DNA of 10,984 nt from positions 685 to 11,668 of the forward strand of contig DBXL01000168.1 of assembly GCA_002309275.1 (NCBI GenBank). Direction: 5' to 3'. Position numbers and translations under genes: made by a program. The DNA comes from Ruminococcaceae bacterium UBA1213. Lineage in GTDB: Bacteria > Bacillota > Clostridia > Oscillospirales > Acutalibacteraceae. The notes beneath the pieces were generated by a model that saw only the letters and a program-made list of their open reading frames with translations, made no database searches and was not told the DNA's origin. Of this stretch, positions 1-6,836 are shown piece after piece (the first letter of the stretch is position 1; each line of letters starts with the position of its first letter).

Positions 1-1289
1 AATACGGCTTCACCGCCGGTACTGCCGGAAATGTTGGCATTCAGTGTATGATTTTGACCGTCAAATGTTCCCATAAATTCGTGACCGTCTGAGCCTGCCA
101 TTCGGGTGACGGCAATGTCATTTTCAAGTACAACAGTCTTTCTGCTGAAACGGTTATAGGTATCGTTATCATTCAGGCAGTCGCAGAAAACATTCCAGCC
201 TGCTGCATCGTGGATAGTATATATATTGCCTGTTTCGTCAACGGAGAAATGAGCGGGATTGATAACCGTTTCTACCGAAACAGTCACATCGTCATCGCAA
301 TTTGAAAAACTGTAAGTGCCGTCATGATTGTCATCTGTATATTTATATGGGTTAAGACTGATATTCTTTATGGAATAGCCTTCATCAGGTGTCACTGTCA
401 ATGTAACTTTGTCATAATAACCAAAACCGTCTGTCTTATCGACTGTAACGGTGCAGTGTTCCATGTTTTCATCAACTGACACGAAGTATTTGCCTGTAAG
501 ATAACCAGATCCCTGTCTGCTGTCATCAGCGTGACCATAAAACGAACTTGTATCCTGCATTGCAGCGTAGCTGCAGCCCTTGTCACTCCCCAGCTTAAAA
601 CAGTTTGTGAACATTTCTGTCTGATATGGATTGGGAACTTTCCACTTTGTGCCTGCATATATGGTTTCGACTTCAAACATATCATAGAACATTCTGTCCA
701 TATACATTACATTGCTTGTATCAAAGCCGGACAAATCAACAGAAGTTAAACTACTGCAATAATAGAACATTTCTTTCATAGACACTACTTTACTTGTATT
801 GAAGCCGGACAGATCAACAGAAGTTAAACCGAAGCACATATAGAACATTCTATCCATGAGCGTTACACCGCTTGTATCCAATCCGCTCATATTGACGGAT
901 TTAAGATGTTGGCAATTCTCAAACATACTATCCATAGTACCCACACTGCTCATATCCGCACCTCTGAGGTCTATGGATTCAACATTGTTGAAATCACGGA
1001 AAAATGATTCAGAATTATCAGGGAATATCGCTCCCTTGGGTGAAACCGTGATTTTTTTGACATCATCTTTACTGATACCAATGTTATCAATCGAGCCAAG
1101 AGCGCCCTGCAAAACAAGCTCGCCTGTTTCTGAAATGAAGTAACTTTCATCAGTATGATTCTCATCTGCTGCATTTGCGGTTATCACCGTGTCAAACGTA
1201 GGTGCATAGGGTACCATACCCGTGAGAAGTGTCACGGCAACCATTGCCGCAAAAATACATTTCGCTTTGCCGGTAACATTTTTGTTCAT
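1..1289 (-). CDS. Secreted BspA-type leucine-rich-repeat protein with GLUG-like region (partial, C-terminus off window)
   Basis: The frame is open from ATG at 1289 to the window edge (429 residues, no stop), so the C-terminus is missing. The start is supported by GGGAGG at 1297-1302, 7 nt upstream. Residues 1-41 are a signal peptide: basic start (MNKNVTGKAK), hydrophobic core, probable cleavage after TANA. Residues 103-206 are four 26-residue BspA/DUF285 repeats of the type LTSVDLSGFDTSNV..M..MFY.C. Residues about 268-340 resemble the beta-rich 'VTLTVTPDEGYSIKNI' repeats found in InlB-like surface proteins. Residues 356-429 resemble a GLUG-motif domain (YTIHDAAGWNVF... GTFDGQNHTL). Such proteins are normally exported and act at the cell surface in adhesion or polymer binding; the ligand cannot be told from sequence. 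Any anchor would lie beyond base 1. The signal peptide resembles that of the LRR protein at 7524-9887. Confidence 0.85.
   Translation of the reverse strand, partial: MNKNVTGKAKCIFAAMVAVTLLTGMVPYAPTFDTVITANAADENHTDESYFISETGELVLQGALGSIDNIGISKDDVKKITVSPKGAIFPDNSESFFRDFNNVESIDLRGADMSSVGTMDSMFENCQHLKSVNMSGLDTSGVTLMDRMFYMCFGLTSVDLSGFNTSKVVSMKEMFYYCSSLTSVDLSGFDTSNVMYMDRMFYDMFEVETIYAGTKWKVPNPYQTEMFTNCFKLGSDKGCSYAAMQDTSSFYGHADDSRQGSGYLTGKYFVSVDENMEHCTVTVDKTDGFGYYDKVTLTVTPDEGYSIKNISLNPYKYTDDNHDGTYSFSNCDDDVTVSVETVINPAHFSVDETGNIYTIHDAAGWNVFCDCLNDNDTYNRFSRKTVVLENDIAVTRMAGSDGHEFMGTFDGQNHTLNANISGSTGGEAV
672..983 (-). repeat. Four tandem 78-bp units encoding 26-residue LRRs
   Basis: The repeats begin at residues 103, 129, 155 and 181 of the left LRR protein, exactly 26 residues apart. 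The last two units are nearly identical in DNA as well: a 26-nt stretch at 726-751 recurs at 804-829 with a single mismatch. The first unit (VESIDLRGADMSSVGTMDSM) is the most diverged. Confidence 0.8.
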
Positions 1290-1325
1290 TAAAATACCTC
1301 CCTTAATAATAAATTTAATTTCAAG

Positions 1326-1372
1326 GATATTGTAATTTTATTTTAGTATAGCTATTCATAATTTACAATATC
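1326..1372. promoter_or_regulatory. Perfect 10-bp inverted repeat flanking the LRR promoter
   Basis: GATATTGTAA (1326-1335) and TTACAATATC (1363-1372) are exact reverse complements, 27 bp apart. One arm contains the predicted -35 of the LRR gene and the other covers its predicted transcription start near 1333. This is the placement of an operator pair; a hairpin is the alternative. The binding protein is unknown. Confidence 0.45.
1340..1368 (-). promoter_or_regulatory. Candidate sigma-A promoter of the left LRR gene
   Basis: On the minus strand TTGTAA (1363-1368) is followed after exactly 17 bp by TAAAAT (1340-1345). The start of transcription would be near 1333, giving a leader of about 44 nt with the GGGAGG site near its end. 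Both boxes are one or two bases off consensus in AT-rich DNA, so the call is moderate. Confidence 0.45.
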
Positions 1373-1532
1373 TTTATTGATAATTTAATATAATTTGTGC
1401 TTAATAATGATATAACTTTGTCTGCTAAAAGACACAAGTCAACGAAGTTTCAGTTATTTTCACATTTTTGCTGCACACGGTATTAAAGAAATAATACATT
1501 TTGTCACTGAACTTTCATTTTGATACAGCAAT

Positions 1533-1568
1533 CCCCCCTTATAATAGTTTTTTCTATCATAAGAGGGA
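1533..1568 (-). terminator. 3' hairpin after the RyR-domain gene (no U-tract on its own strand)
   Basis: Five bases after the stop codon at 1574, the minus-strand RNA can form a 15-bp stem (UCCCUCUUAUGAUAG with CUAUUAUAAGGGGGG) around an A6 loop. All 15 positions pair if three G-U pairs are allowed. On the plus strand those three become A-C mismatches, so the structure favours minus-strand RNA. No T-run follows on the minus strand, though ATTTTTT follows on the plus side. It may be an inefficient terminator or an mRNA 3'-end stabiliser. The rest of the gap, 1373-1532, holds only a small inverted repeat (GTATTA/TAATAC, 1480-1497) and no gene. Confidence 0.5.
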
Positions 1569-1573
1569 ATTTT

Positions 1574-4078
1574 TTACTTATTTGTGTACATTCTGTTATC
1601 AATCTTTTCTTCTGACGGATAATCCCATCTCTTGAAATCAGAATCATGCTTTCTGTCATCATCGGACAAATTTTCTCTTTCAAACCATATACAATAGCTG
1701 AGAGCATCCAGACGGTCAAAATTTTTCAAATTTCCGTCCTTGTATTCTTGTAATCTTTCCCGGCTATATCCATTGATATGCCCTTTGGCTACCTTGCCAT
1801 TTTTATCAAGTTCTACTAATAATTTGCCCTCTTCCGAACACTCCACAAGACATGGATGCAGTTTTAAGGAAAGATATTTATGAGTTTTTGCCTTATGTTC
1901 AAATGTGTCAATATCATAGTATTTTTTCATATCTTCCAGAGAAACATAACGAAAACCGCACGTTCTCATAAATGCACACCACCTGCGATGTTCCAACCAT
2001 GCAAGCCTATGCAGCTTTTGAGTAGTTTCTTCTGCTTTGTCATCTGCTGACAAATCTATATTAATGATATTTTTCTTGTATTGTTCAAGCCTTTGTCTGT
2101 TATAATCCTCTTTCATTGACGGATTATAATTTTCATGGAACACACTCATACAGGTACCATCTTCCAGACAGTAATTTCCTGAAGAAAAAATTTTATATTT
2201 CAAGTGCATACTGCGGGCAAGGCTTGATATATGATTATAAATATCCTTCAGCATTTCTTTATATTTTTCTTCAAGTGCTTTTTCATTCGACTGCCTTGCC
2301 TGTTCAGGCGTCAGTCCGGTGTGCTCTTCATAATCTTTTCCTGTCAGATAAGTCCAATATTTGATACCTTCAAAAAAGACGTTATCACAACTGTAAACTT
2401 TATCTTTTCCGCCAAAGGCATACATAAAAATATCACAGTCTTTTTTGCCGTTATTGACATATTTTCTCGTTTTGAGTTCGTTGAGTTTGTCTGAGAACTG
2501 TGAATTGTAGATACTGTATGCTATCACGGTCTTTCTTTCAGATATATTCATAAGATGATATTTACCCAAGATACTCCTTACTCTGTCTGCCATAATAAAA
2601 TTATCTTCATCATTTCCAAGTGCTATAATAAAATAATCGGTATTCAACAGCTTTTTGTCATTTTCAAGGCAACTGATAAAATTATCCGACATCACATTTG
2701 CTGAGATATAACGATAATCCATATACGGTTGAGACCATTTCGGAGCAGATGCATCACAATTATAAATAAGCAAATCATCTTTTTCACAGGCACTTTTCAA
2801 TATTTCGGGATTGATGAAATTAATTTTATTATTAAAGCCTAAATCATCATTGTTATCTGAGTATTCTGCCGCCCTTGATACTACATTAATATGCAGTTTC
2901 ACATCAAGTATTTGACCAAAGCGATATGCTGCCAGAAACATCTCTGTACCGATAGAACCTCCTCCCAGAATCGTTACGGTAAGGTCTTTTTGTTGAGTGC
3001 CTATCAATGGTTCAAATAAGGGAAGTTCCTGCATAAGCGTATCCGCTATATTTCTGACGACATTCACAGGAAATACATATGGTATATGGATTTTCTTTTC
3101 CAAATGCTCATTCAGCTTTTCCAATTTGTTTTTTTCCAGATTAAATATACTTTTTACTTCATCTTCTATACAGGAATACTTTCTGTCTGAGGAAAATACA
3201 TAAATACGGGAATTCTGATAAATTTTGATATTTTTATCATCAAACATTTTAGCCAGCATACCTGTATTGTTGCTTTGGTCTTTGTCTATTAAAAAAACAT
3301 GAAGCCCTTTTTTATTACGCCTGTTAAAAAGGATATGCAGCAGGTCTGCTTTCAGGCATATAGCCCCCATTGATTTTGCTTCCTGAAGCCACTCTGTACT
3401 TTCTTCTTCCTCATCATCAACATATGAATCTGTAAACACAAGGGTTGAATTTCTTCTGGACGAATCAGAAAGGATACTTCTCGCCAGTGCAAGAGAATTT
3501 TCATTCAGTTCACTGAAATAGTATTTTTCTCTCCAGATATTAAAATTGGAGAACCATAACTTTACACTTGGAAAAGCCTTTGTGAGCATTTCAAATACGA
3601 TTGCACCGCCCAATATCGGAGCAGATATATTCAACACGCTCATATATAAATTATAAAAAAATTCGGCTGCACCATTACTTTTTGTCGCATATCTTATCAT
3701 TGCCTGCCCATTGAGCCAGTATTCTGTATAATCTTCATCCATACTGAAAGTCTGCAAGGCATGGAGAAAACTGTTGACAAACTCATTGCTGCCAAATTCC
3801 AGCTTTCCTATCGTTTCATTACACGGTACATTCACTTTATCTGCAAAAGATGAGTAATATGCAACAACATACCTTGAGAAAAAAACGGCAATCAGCACAC
3901 CAAGAGTGATAAACAAAATATATGTAGTAAATGAAAATTTGCCTGAAAAGTAACTGTGCGGATTATCTTTATAAAACTTTTTCCTGCGTACAAAACCAAC
4001 GATTAGCGGAACAAATCCACTAATCAGAAAAATAACGGAAATCCATACCAATAAACCGATAAAGATAACGTCAGGCAT
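1574..4078 (-). CDS. Membrane protein with TrkA_N-like Rossmann regions and C-terminal RyR domain
   Basis: Start chosen at ATG 4078 (834 residues), with AGGAG at 4087-4091, 8 nt upstream. The frame extends up to a TTG at 4126, but that lacks a ribosome site. Residues 3-30, 50-75 and about 143-165 are hydrophobic and probably span the membrane; a short charged loop (RRKKFYK) follows the first. Residues about 183-295 look like a TrkA_N/RCK-type Rossmann unit (YYFSELNENSLALARSIL, then STLVFTD, then GAICLKADLL). Residues 366-520 hold a second one with the glycine loop TILGGGSIGTEM. Residues 686-795 match the bacterial RyR-domain pattern: LAWLEHRRWCAFMRTCGF, KLHPCLVECSEE, then DRLDALS. Related proteins are known only as RyR/TrkA_N fusions, with proposed roles in nucleotide- or ligand-controlled membrane signalling or conflict. 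Function here is unproven. The gene is noticeably AT-richer than its neighbours (15-16 G/C per 60 in lines sampled at 2221 and 3121), which may indicate transfer. Confidence 0.75.
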   Translation of the reverse strand: MPDVIFIGLLVWISVIFLISGFVPLIVGFVRRKKFYKDNPHSYFSGKFSFTTYILFITLGVLIAVFFSRYVVAYYSSFADKVNVPCNETIGKLEFGSNEFVNSFLHALQTFSMDEDYTEYWLNGQAMIRYATKSNGAAEFFYNLYMSVLNISAPILGGAIVFEMLTKAFPSVKLWFSNFNIWREKYYFSELNENSLALARSILSDSSRRNSTLVFTDSYVDDEEEESTEWLQEAKSMGAICLKADLLHILFNRRNKKGLHVFLIDKDQSNNTGMLAKMFDDKNIKIYQNSRIYVFSSDRKYSCIEDEVKSIFNLEKNKLEKLNEHLEKKIHIPYVFPVNVVRNIADTLMQELPLFEPLIGTQQKDLTVTILGGGSIGTEMFLAAYRFGQILDVKLHINVVSRAAEYSDNNDDLGFNNKINFINPEILKSACEKDDLLIYNCDASAPKWSQPYMDYRYISANVMSDNFISCLENDKKLLNTDYFIIALGNDEDNFIMADRVRSILGKYHLMNISERKTVIAYSIYNSQFSDKLNELKTRKYVNNGKKDCDIFMYAFGGKDKVYSCDNVFFEGIKYWTYLTGKDYEEHTGLTPEQARQSNEKALEEKYKEMLKDIYNHISSLARSMHLKYKIFSSGNYCLEDGTCMSVFHENYNPSMKEDYNRQRLEQYKKNIINIDLSADDKAEETTQKLHRLAWLEHRRWCAFMRTCGFRYVSLEDMKKYYDIDTFEHKAKTHKYLSLKLHPCLVECSEEGKLLVELDKNGKVAKGHINGYSRERLQEYKDGNLKNFDRLDALSYCIWFERENLSDDDRKHDSDFKRWDYPSEEKIDNRMYTNK

Positions 4079-4141
4079 ACCCTTCACTCCTGTTATAAAA
4101 AATTTCAAAGAATTGACTCTAAACAATAAATTTATTTTTGT

Positions 4142-4159
4142 GCCAATTTTCCGATTGGC
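4142..4159. promoter_or_regulatory. Perfect palindrome, candidate operator of the RyR-domain gene
   Basis: GCCAAT, 6 bp, ATTGGC: both 6-bp arms match exactly. It falls at about +5 to +22 from the predicted transcription start near 4164, a position where a bound repressor would block transcription. The RNA could also fold as a small 5' hairpin. No regulator is encoded beside it. Confidence 0.45.
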
Positions 4160-4170
4160 TCATTAATAGA

Positions 4171-4199
4171 ATTTTATCATAACAATCTGACACCGTCAA
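4171..4199 (-). promoter_or_regulatory. Candidate sigma-A promoter of the RyR-domain gene
   Basis: Minus-strand TTGACG (4194-4199), 17-bp spacer, TAAAAT (4171-4176), preceded by TGA, giving an extended -10. The promoter sits between the kinase stop codon and the RyR gene, so that gene need not depend on the two-component operon. The predicted leader is about 86 nt. Confidence 0.6.
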
Positions 4200-4202
4200 T
4201 GA

Positions 4203-4227
4203 AAGTATAGAAATATTTCCAATACTT
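4203..4227. promoter_or_regulatory. AT-rich imperfect palindrome overlapping the kinase stop
   Basis: AAGTAT (4203-4208) and ATACTT (4222-4227) frame an inner GAAATATTTC (4210-4219). It lies 4 bp upstream of the -35 of the next promoter and overlaps the kinase stop codon. It could be a weak terminator for the kinase mRNA or an activator site for the RyR gene. There is no good T-run, so the role is open. Confidence 0.3.
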
Positions 4228-5662
4228 ATAACGGCAGTCTTATTACAAAGGTACTCCCCTTTCCCCTCTCTGAATAAGCACAGCAATTTCCCTTATGCAT
4301 TTCTGCTATCTTTTTGACAATTGCAAGTCCAAGTCCGGAAACACCGTTTCCCTTTCTCATACGACTGGTATAGTATCTGTCCCAAATATGTCCAAGCTCA
4401 TTTTCAGCTATTCCCTCCCCGTAATCTGAAACGGATATTTCAGCTACTTCCTTCTTCACCGAAAGGGAAATTTTTATTTTTTTACTTTCATCTGTATGGC
4501 GTGAGGCATTGTCCATGAGATTATACAATGCCCTTTCAAGCCTGCTTTCATTTCCGCTGACAAAAATTGTTTCTTCTATACTTTTTTCAACGGTTATCCC
4601 GTCAGGCTTTTTCAGATTTTCAAATGAAACAGCCGTTCTTCTCACAAGACTGCTGAGGTCGATTTTTGCAAATTCCTCTGCCCTGCCATCAGATTTGAGT
4701 TCCGAATACTCCAATATTTCATTGACAAGTGCTGTAAGCCTGTCTGCTTCTTTTATGATAACGGATACATCTTCACTGCATTGTTTTTCATCTTCCCATG
4801 AAATATCCCTTATCATTTCGGCATAGCCTTTTATCATAGTCAAAGGCGTTCTTAAATCATGTGATATGTTGGCAAGCAATTCTGCCTGAAAATCACGGGA
4901 TTCATTCAGCTTTTCATTTGTCCTGTCAAGAGTATCACTCAATTCATCAAGCTCTGTGCAGAATCCTTTGATGAATTCCGCAGAATAATTCTTTTCCCCC
5001 AATAATTTTGCCTTCTCCGAGAGAAGCGTAACAGGTACAGAAAACCGTTTGGCAATAAACCACGACAGCACAAAGCCTACTACAACAGATAATATCGTCA
5101 CCCATACAAGCTGCATACTTATGATTGTGACAGACGCCCCGACTGCATCTATTGCTGCCCCCACATATAAAACTGCCTTTTCTTCTGTATTGTAATAATC
5201 AATATATGAGCCGCAAATATAATAATTTCCCGACTGCATTTCTATAATACCACTATCACTCAATTTTTCAAGAAACTCACTGTACCCATCAGGCAATGAA
5301 CGATAACCGCCTTGATGTCTTTCAATTTTTTTGCCTTTCACCTCATCATCCGACAGAAATTCTTTCTTCCGCATACCCTTGAATTCATCTGAAATATAAA
5401 TAATATTTCCCTCTGTATCGGTCACATATACAAGTATGGAATTGTTATGTGCAATTTCATCTATTTCACTGTTGATGTTTTCATTTTTCCCGTCCGAAAT
5501 AATTTTTTCGGCAGCCGATTTTGTATTATTGATTATCATGCTGTCATAGAAATTCTGCAGAAAGACCGTTTGCAGCAGCCATAATACCGTAAATATCAAT
5601 GCCGTAAAAAGTACAAAATAACTCCATAGCCTGAATCCAAAAGAATTTGTTTTAAGCTTCAA
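4226..5662 (-). CDS. Membrane sensor histidine kinase (HAMP-HisKA-HATPase)
   Basis: Taken as 478 residues from TTG at 5662 (reading MKLKTNSFGFRLWSYF), which overlaps the end of the response regulator by 11 nt, with GAGGGG at 5675-5680. The frame runs up to another TTG at 5713, but the extra 17 residues only shadow the regulator's C-terminus. Residues 10-36 are TM1, about 37-180 an extracytoplasmic sensor, about 178-204 TM2, and about 205-255 a HAMP linker. The H-box is LLANISHDLRTPL, with phospho-acceptor His268. The ATP-binding part shows the N-box (LYNLMDNASRHT), G1 (SDYGEGI), F-box (IWDRYYTS) and G2 (GVSGLGLAIVKKI). All catalytic motifs are present, so the enzyme should autophosphorylate. 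Its usual partner is the upstream regulator, which is damaged, so the kinase may be orphaned. The stimulus is not evident. Confidence 0.9.
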   Translation of the reverse strand: MKLKTNSFGFRLWSYFVLFTALIFTVLWLLQTVFLQNFYDSMIINNTKSAAEKIISDGKNENINSEIDEIAHNNSILVYVTDTEGNIIYISDEFKGMRKKEFLSDDEVKGKKIERHQGGYRSLPDGYSEFLEKLSDSGIIEMQSGNYYICGSYIDYYNTEEKAVLYVGAAIDAVGASVTIISMQLVWVTILSVVVGFVLSWFIAKRFSVPVTLLSEKAKLLGEKNYSAEFIKGFCTELDELSDTLDRTNEKLNESRDFQAELLANISHDLRTPLTMIKGYAEMIRDISWEDEKQCSEDVSVIIKEADRLTALVNEILEYSELKSDGRAEEFAKIDLSSLVRRTAVSFENLKKPDGITVEKSIEETIFVSGNESRLERALYNLMDNASRHTDESKKIKISLSVKKEVAEISVSDYGEGIAENELGHIWDRYYTSRMRKGNGVSGLGLAIVKKIAEMHKGNCCAYSERGKGSTFVIRLPL

Positions 5663-6227
5663 ATTTATAGCCCACCCCTCTGATTGTGTGGATATATTCA
5701 CGGTATTTTCCAAGCTTGTTTCTCAAAAGCTTTATCTGCCAGTCAACCGTGCGGTCATCTCCGAAATAGTCATAACCCCATACTTCATTCAATATCTGAT
5801 TTCTTGTCAATACGATACCTTTATTATCCATCAAATATAAAAGAATACTGTATTCTTTTGCAGTAAGCTCTGTATCAGTGCCGTCAATCTTTACGGTATG
5901 TCCCAATTTATCCAGCTCAATTCCGTTGAATGCAATAATATTGATATTTTTTTTCGGCTGTAAAAGGCTGTGCCTTTTTATTATCACGTTTACCCTTGCC
6001 ATAAGCTCCTTAGGTGAAAACGGCTTTGTCACATAGTCATCTACCCCTACTTCAAATCCGAAAAGCTTATCATATTCCGTTCCCCTTGCGGAAAGCATTA
6101 ACACAGGAATGTCTTTAAACTGCTTTATTTTTCGGCAGGCTGTAAAACCATCTGTATCGGGCATCATCACGTCCATGACAATAATATCAAAATCTTCTTT
6201 TCTGCATATCTGCTTATCAATACGCAT
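5652..6227 (-). CDS. OmpR/PhoB-family response regulator, receiver truncated and frameshifted (probable pseudogene)
   Basis: The 191-residue frame keeps the second half of a receiver and a whole winged-helix domain. Seen are the phospho-acceptor Asp19 in IIVMDVMMPDTDG, the switch Ser46 (LMLSARG) and Lys68 (DDYVTKPFSPKEL). The OmpR-type DNA-binding domain follows at about 97-191 (ELTAKEYSILLYLM, DDRTVDWQIKLLRNKLG, IHTIRGVGYKFE). It lacks beta1 with the metal-binding acidic pair, alpha1 and beta2, which lie partly upstream in another frame (6167-6265). ATG 6227 is only the first Met in this frame; its ribosome site is weak and it is probably not a natural start. If made, the product could bind DNA but should not be phosphorylated normally. 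The gene overlaps the kinase start by 11 nt, the usual arrangement for a regulator-kinase operon. Confidence 0.8.
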   Translation of the reverse strand: MRIDKQICRKEDFDIIVMDVMMPDTDGFTACRKIKQFKDIPVLMLSARGTEYDKLFGFEVGVDDYVTKPFSPKELMARVNVIIKRHSLLQPKKNINIIAFNGIELDKLGHTVKIDGTDTELTAKEYSILLYLMDNKGIVLTRNQILNEVWGYDYFGDDRTVDWQIKLLRNKLGKYREYIHTIRGVGYKFEA

Positions 6228-6265
6228 ATATCTCTTTCATCATCTACTACCAATATTCTCGGCAT
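6167..6265 (-). pseudogene. Detached N-terminus of the response regulator (beta1 and start of alpha1)
   Basis: ATG at 6265, with AGAGG at 6273-6277, begins MPRILVVDDERDICVLISRY, the classic receiver start with the Asp8-Asp9 acidic pair. The frame differs from that of the regulator body and stops at 6167-6169 after 32 residues. Its promoter and ribosome site are good, so this is the original start of the gene. About 20 receiver residues that should join it to the body are absent, so a single base error cannot explain the break. Confidence 0.8.
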
Positions 6266-6292
6266 GAAATCACCTCTGTACATTTTTAGTAT

Positions 6293-6320
6293 ATTATACA
6301 CCATAAAAACAATTTTTCAA
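6293..6320 (-). promoter_or_regulatory. Candidate promoter of the regulator-kinase operon
   Basis: Minus-strand TTGAAA (6315-6320), 16-bp spacer, perfect TATAAT (6293-6298). It begins just after the T-run of the rpsI terminator, so transcription restarts directly behind it. The predicted start is near 6286, about 20 nt before the ATG at 6265. Confidence 0.6.
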
Positions 6321-6322
6321 AG

Positions 6323-6364
6323 AAAAAATCTGCGAAATTCATAAAAGAATCCCGCAGATTTTTT
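6323..6364 (-). terminator. Intrinsic terminator of the rplM-rpsI operon, possibly bidirectional
   Basis: Minus-strand RNA folds as A6UCUGCGGGAUUC, loop UUUUAU, GAAUUUCGCAGAU6: an 18-bp stem in which two positions are G-U pairs, ending in a U-run. The A-run/U-run symmetry would allow plus-strand function too. An outer perfect 10-bp repeat (AACAATTTTT 6308-6317, AAAAATTGTT 6368-6377) surrounds it, giving a 70-bp nested palindrome. Confidence 0.85.
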
Positions 6365-6412
6365 AATAAAAATTGTTGGTTATGTTTTGATATAATCGCT
6401 GTAAGGCTGAGA

Positions 6413-6814
6413 TTATCTCTTTGAGAACTGAGGTGCACGACGAGCTGCTTTTAAGCCGTACTTCTTTCTTTCCTTCATTCTCGGATCACGTGTAAGGAAT
6501 CCTGCCTTCTTGAGTCTGGGACGAAGGTTTTCACTGTCGAACTGCAAAAGTGCACGGGAAATGCCGTGACGGATTGCACCTGCCTGACCTGTTACGCCGC
6601 CGCCTGCTACTCTGCATACTACATCAAACTGACCTTCTGTATTAGTGAGAACGAGGGGCTGACGAACGATGAGCTTCAGAGTTTCAAGACCAAAATAGTC
6701 ATCTATATCTCTGTCATTGATAGTTACTTTGCCTGTACCCTTGTAGAGTCTTACTCTTGCAACAGAGCTTTTTCTTCTGCCTGTACCGTAGAAATAAGGT
6801 GTCTTATCGTACAT
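6413..6814 (-). CDS. rpsI: 30S ribosomal protein S9
   Basis: 133 residues, the usual bacterial length. Diagnostic S9 motifs are GTGRRKSSVARVRL near the start, NDRDIDDYFG, AGGGVTGQAGAIRHGISRALL, and the basic tail ending in APQFSKR; that tail reaches towards P-site tRNA in the ribosome. ATG 6814 has GGGGAGG at 6825-6831, 10 nt upstream. It is the second gene of the L13-S9 operon, 22 nt after rplM, and is followed by a strong terminator. There is nothing unusual in the protein. Confidence 0.98.
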   Translation of the reverse strand: MYDKTPYFYGTGRRKSSVARVRLYKGTGKVTINDRDIDDYFGLETLKLIVRQPLVLTNTEGQFDVVCRVAGGGVTGQAGAIRHGISRALLQFDSENLRPRLKKAGFLTRDPRMKERKKYGLKAARRAPQFSKR

Positions 6815-6836
6815 AATTCAAATGCCTCCCCTCTTA

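Noticed and set aside
4079..4126. Upstream TTG start for the RyR-domain protein (16 extra residues)
   Set aside because: It has no ribosome site, whereas ATG 4078 has AGGAG 8 nt upstream.
5663..5713. Kinase start at TTG 5713
   Set aside because: The extra 17 residues only overlap the regulator's conserved C-terminus in another frame and are not a membrane or sensor element.
6190..6227. Programmed frameshift joining the two halves of the response regulator
   Set aside because: About 20 receiver residues (beta2 region) are absent from the DNA, so slippage could not restore a normal receiver.
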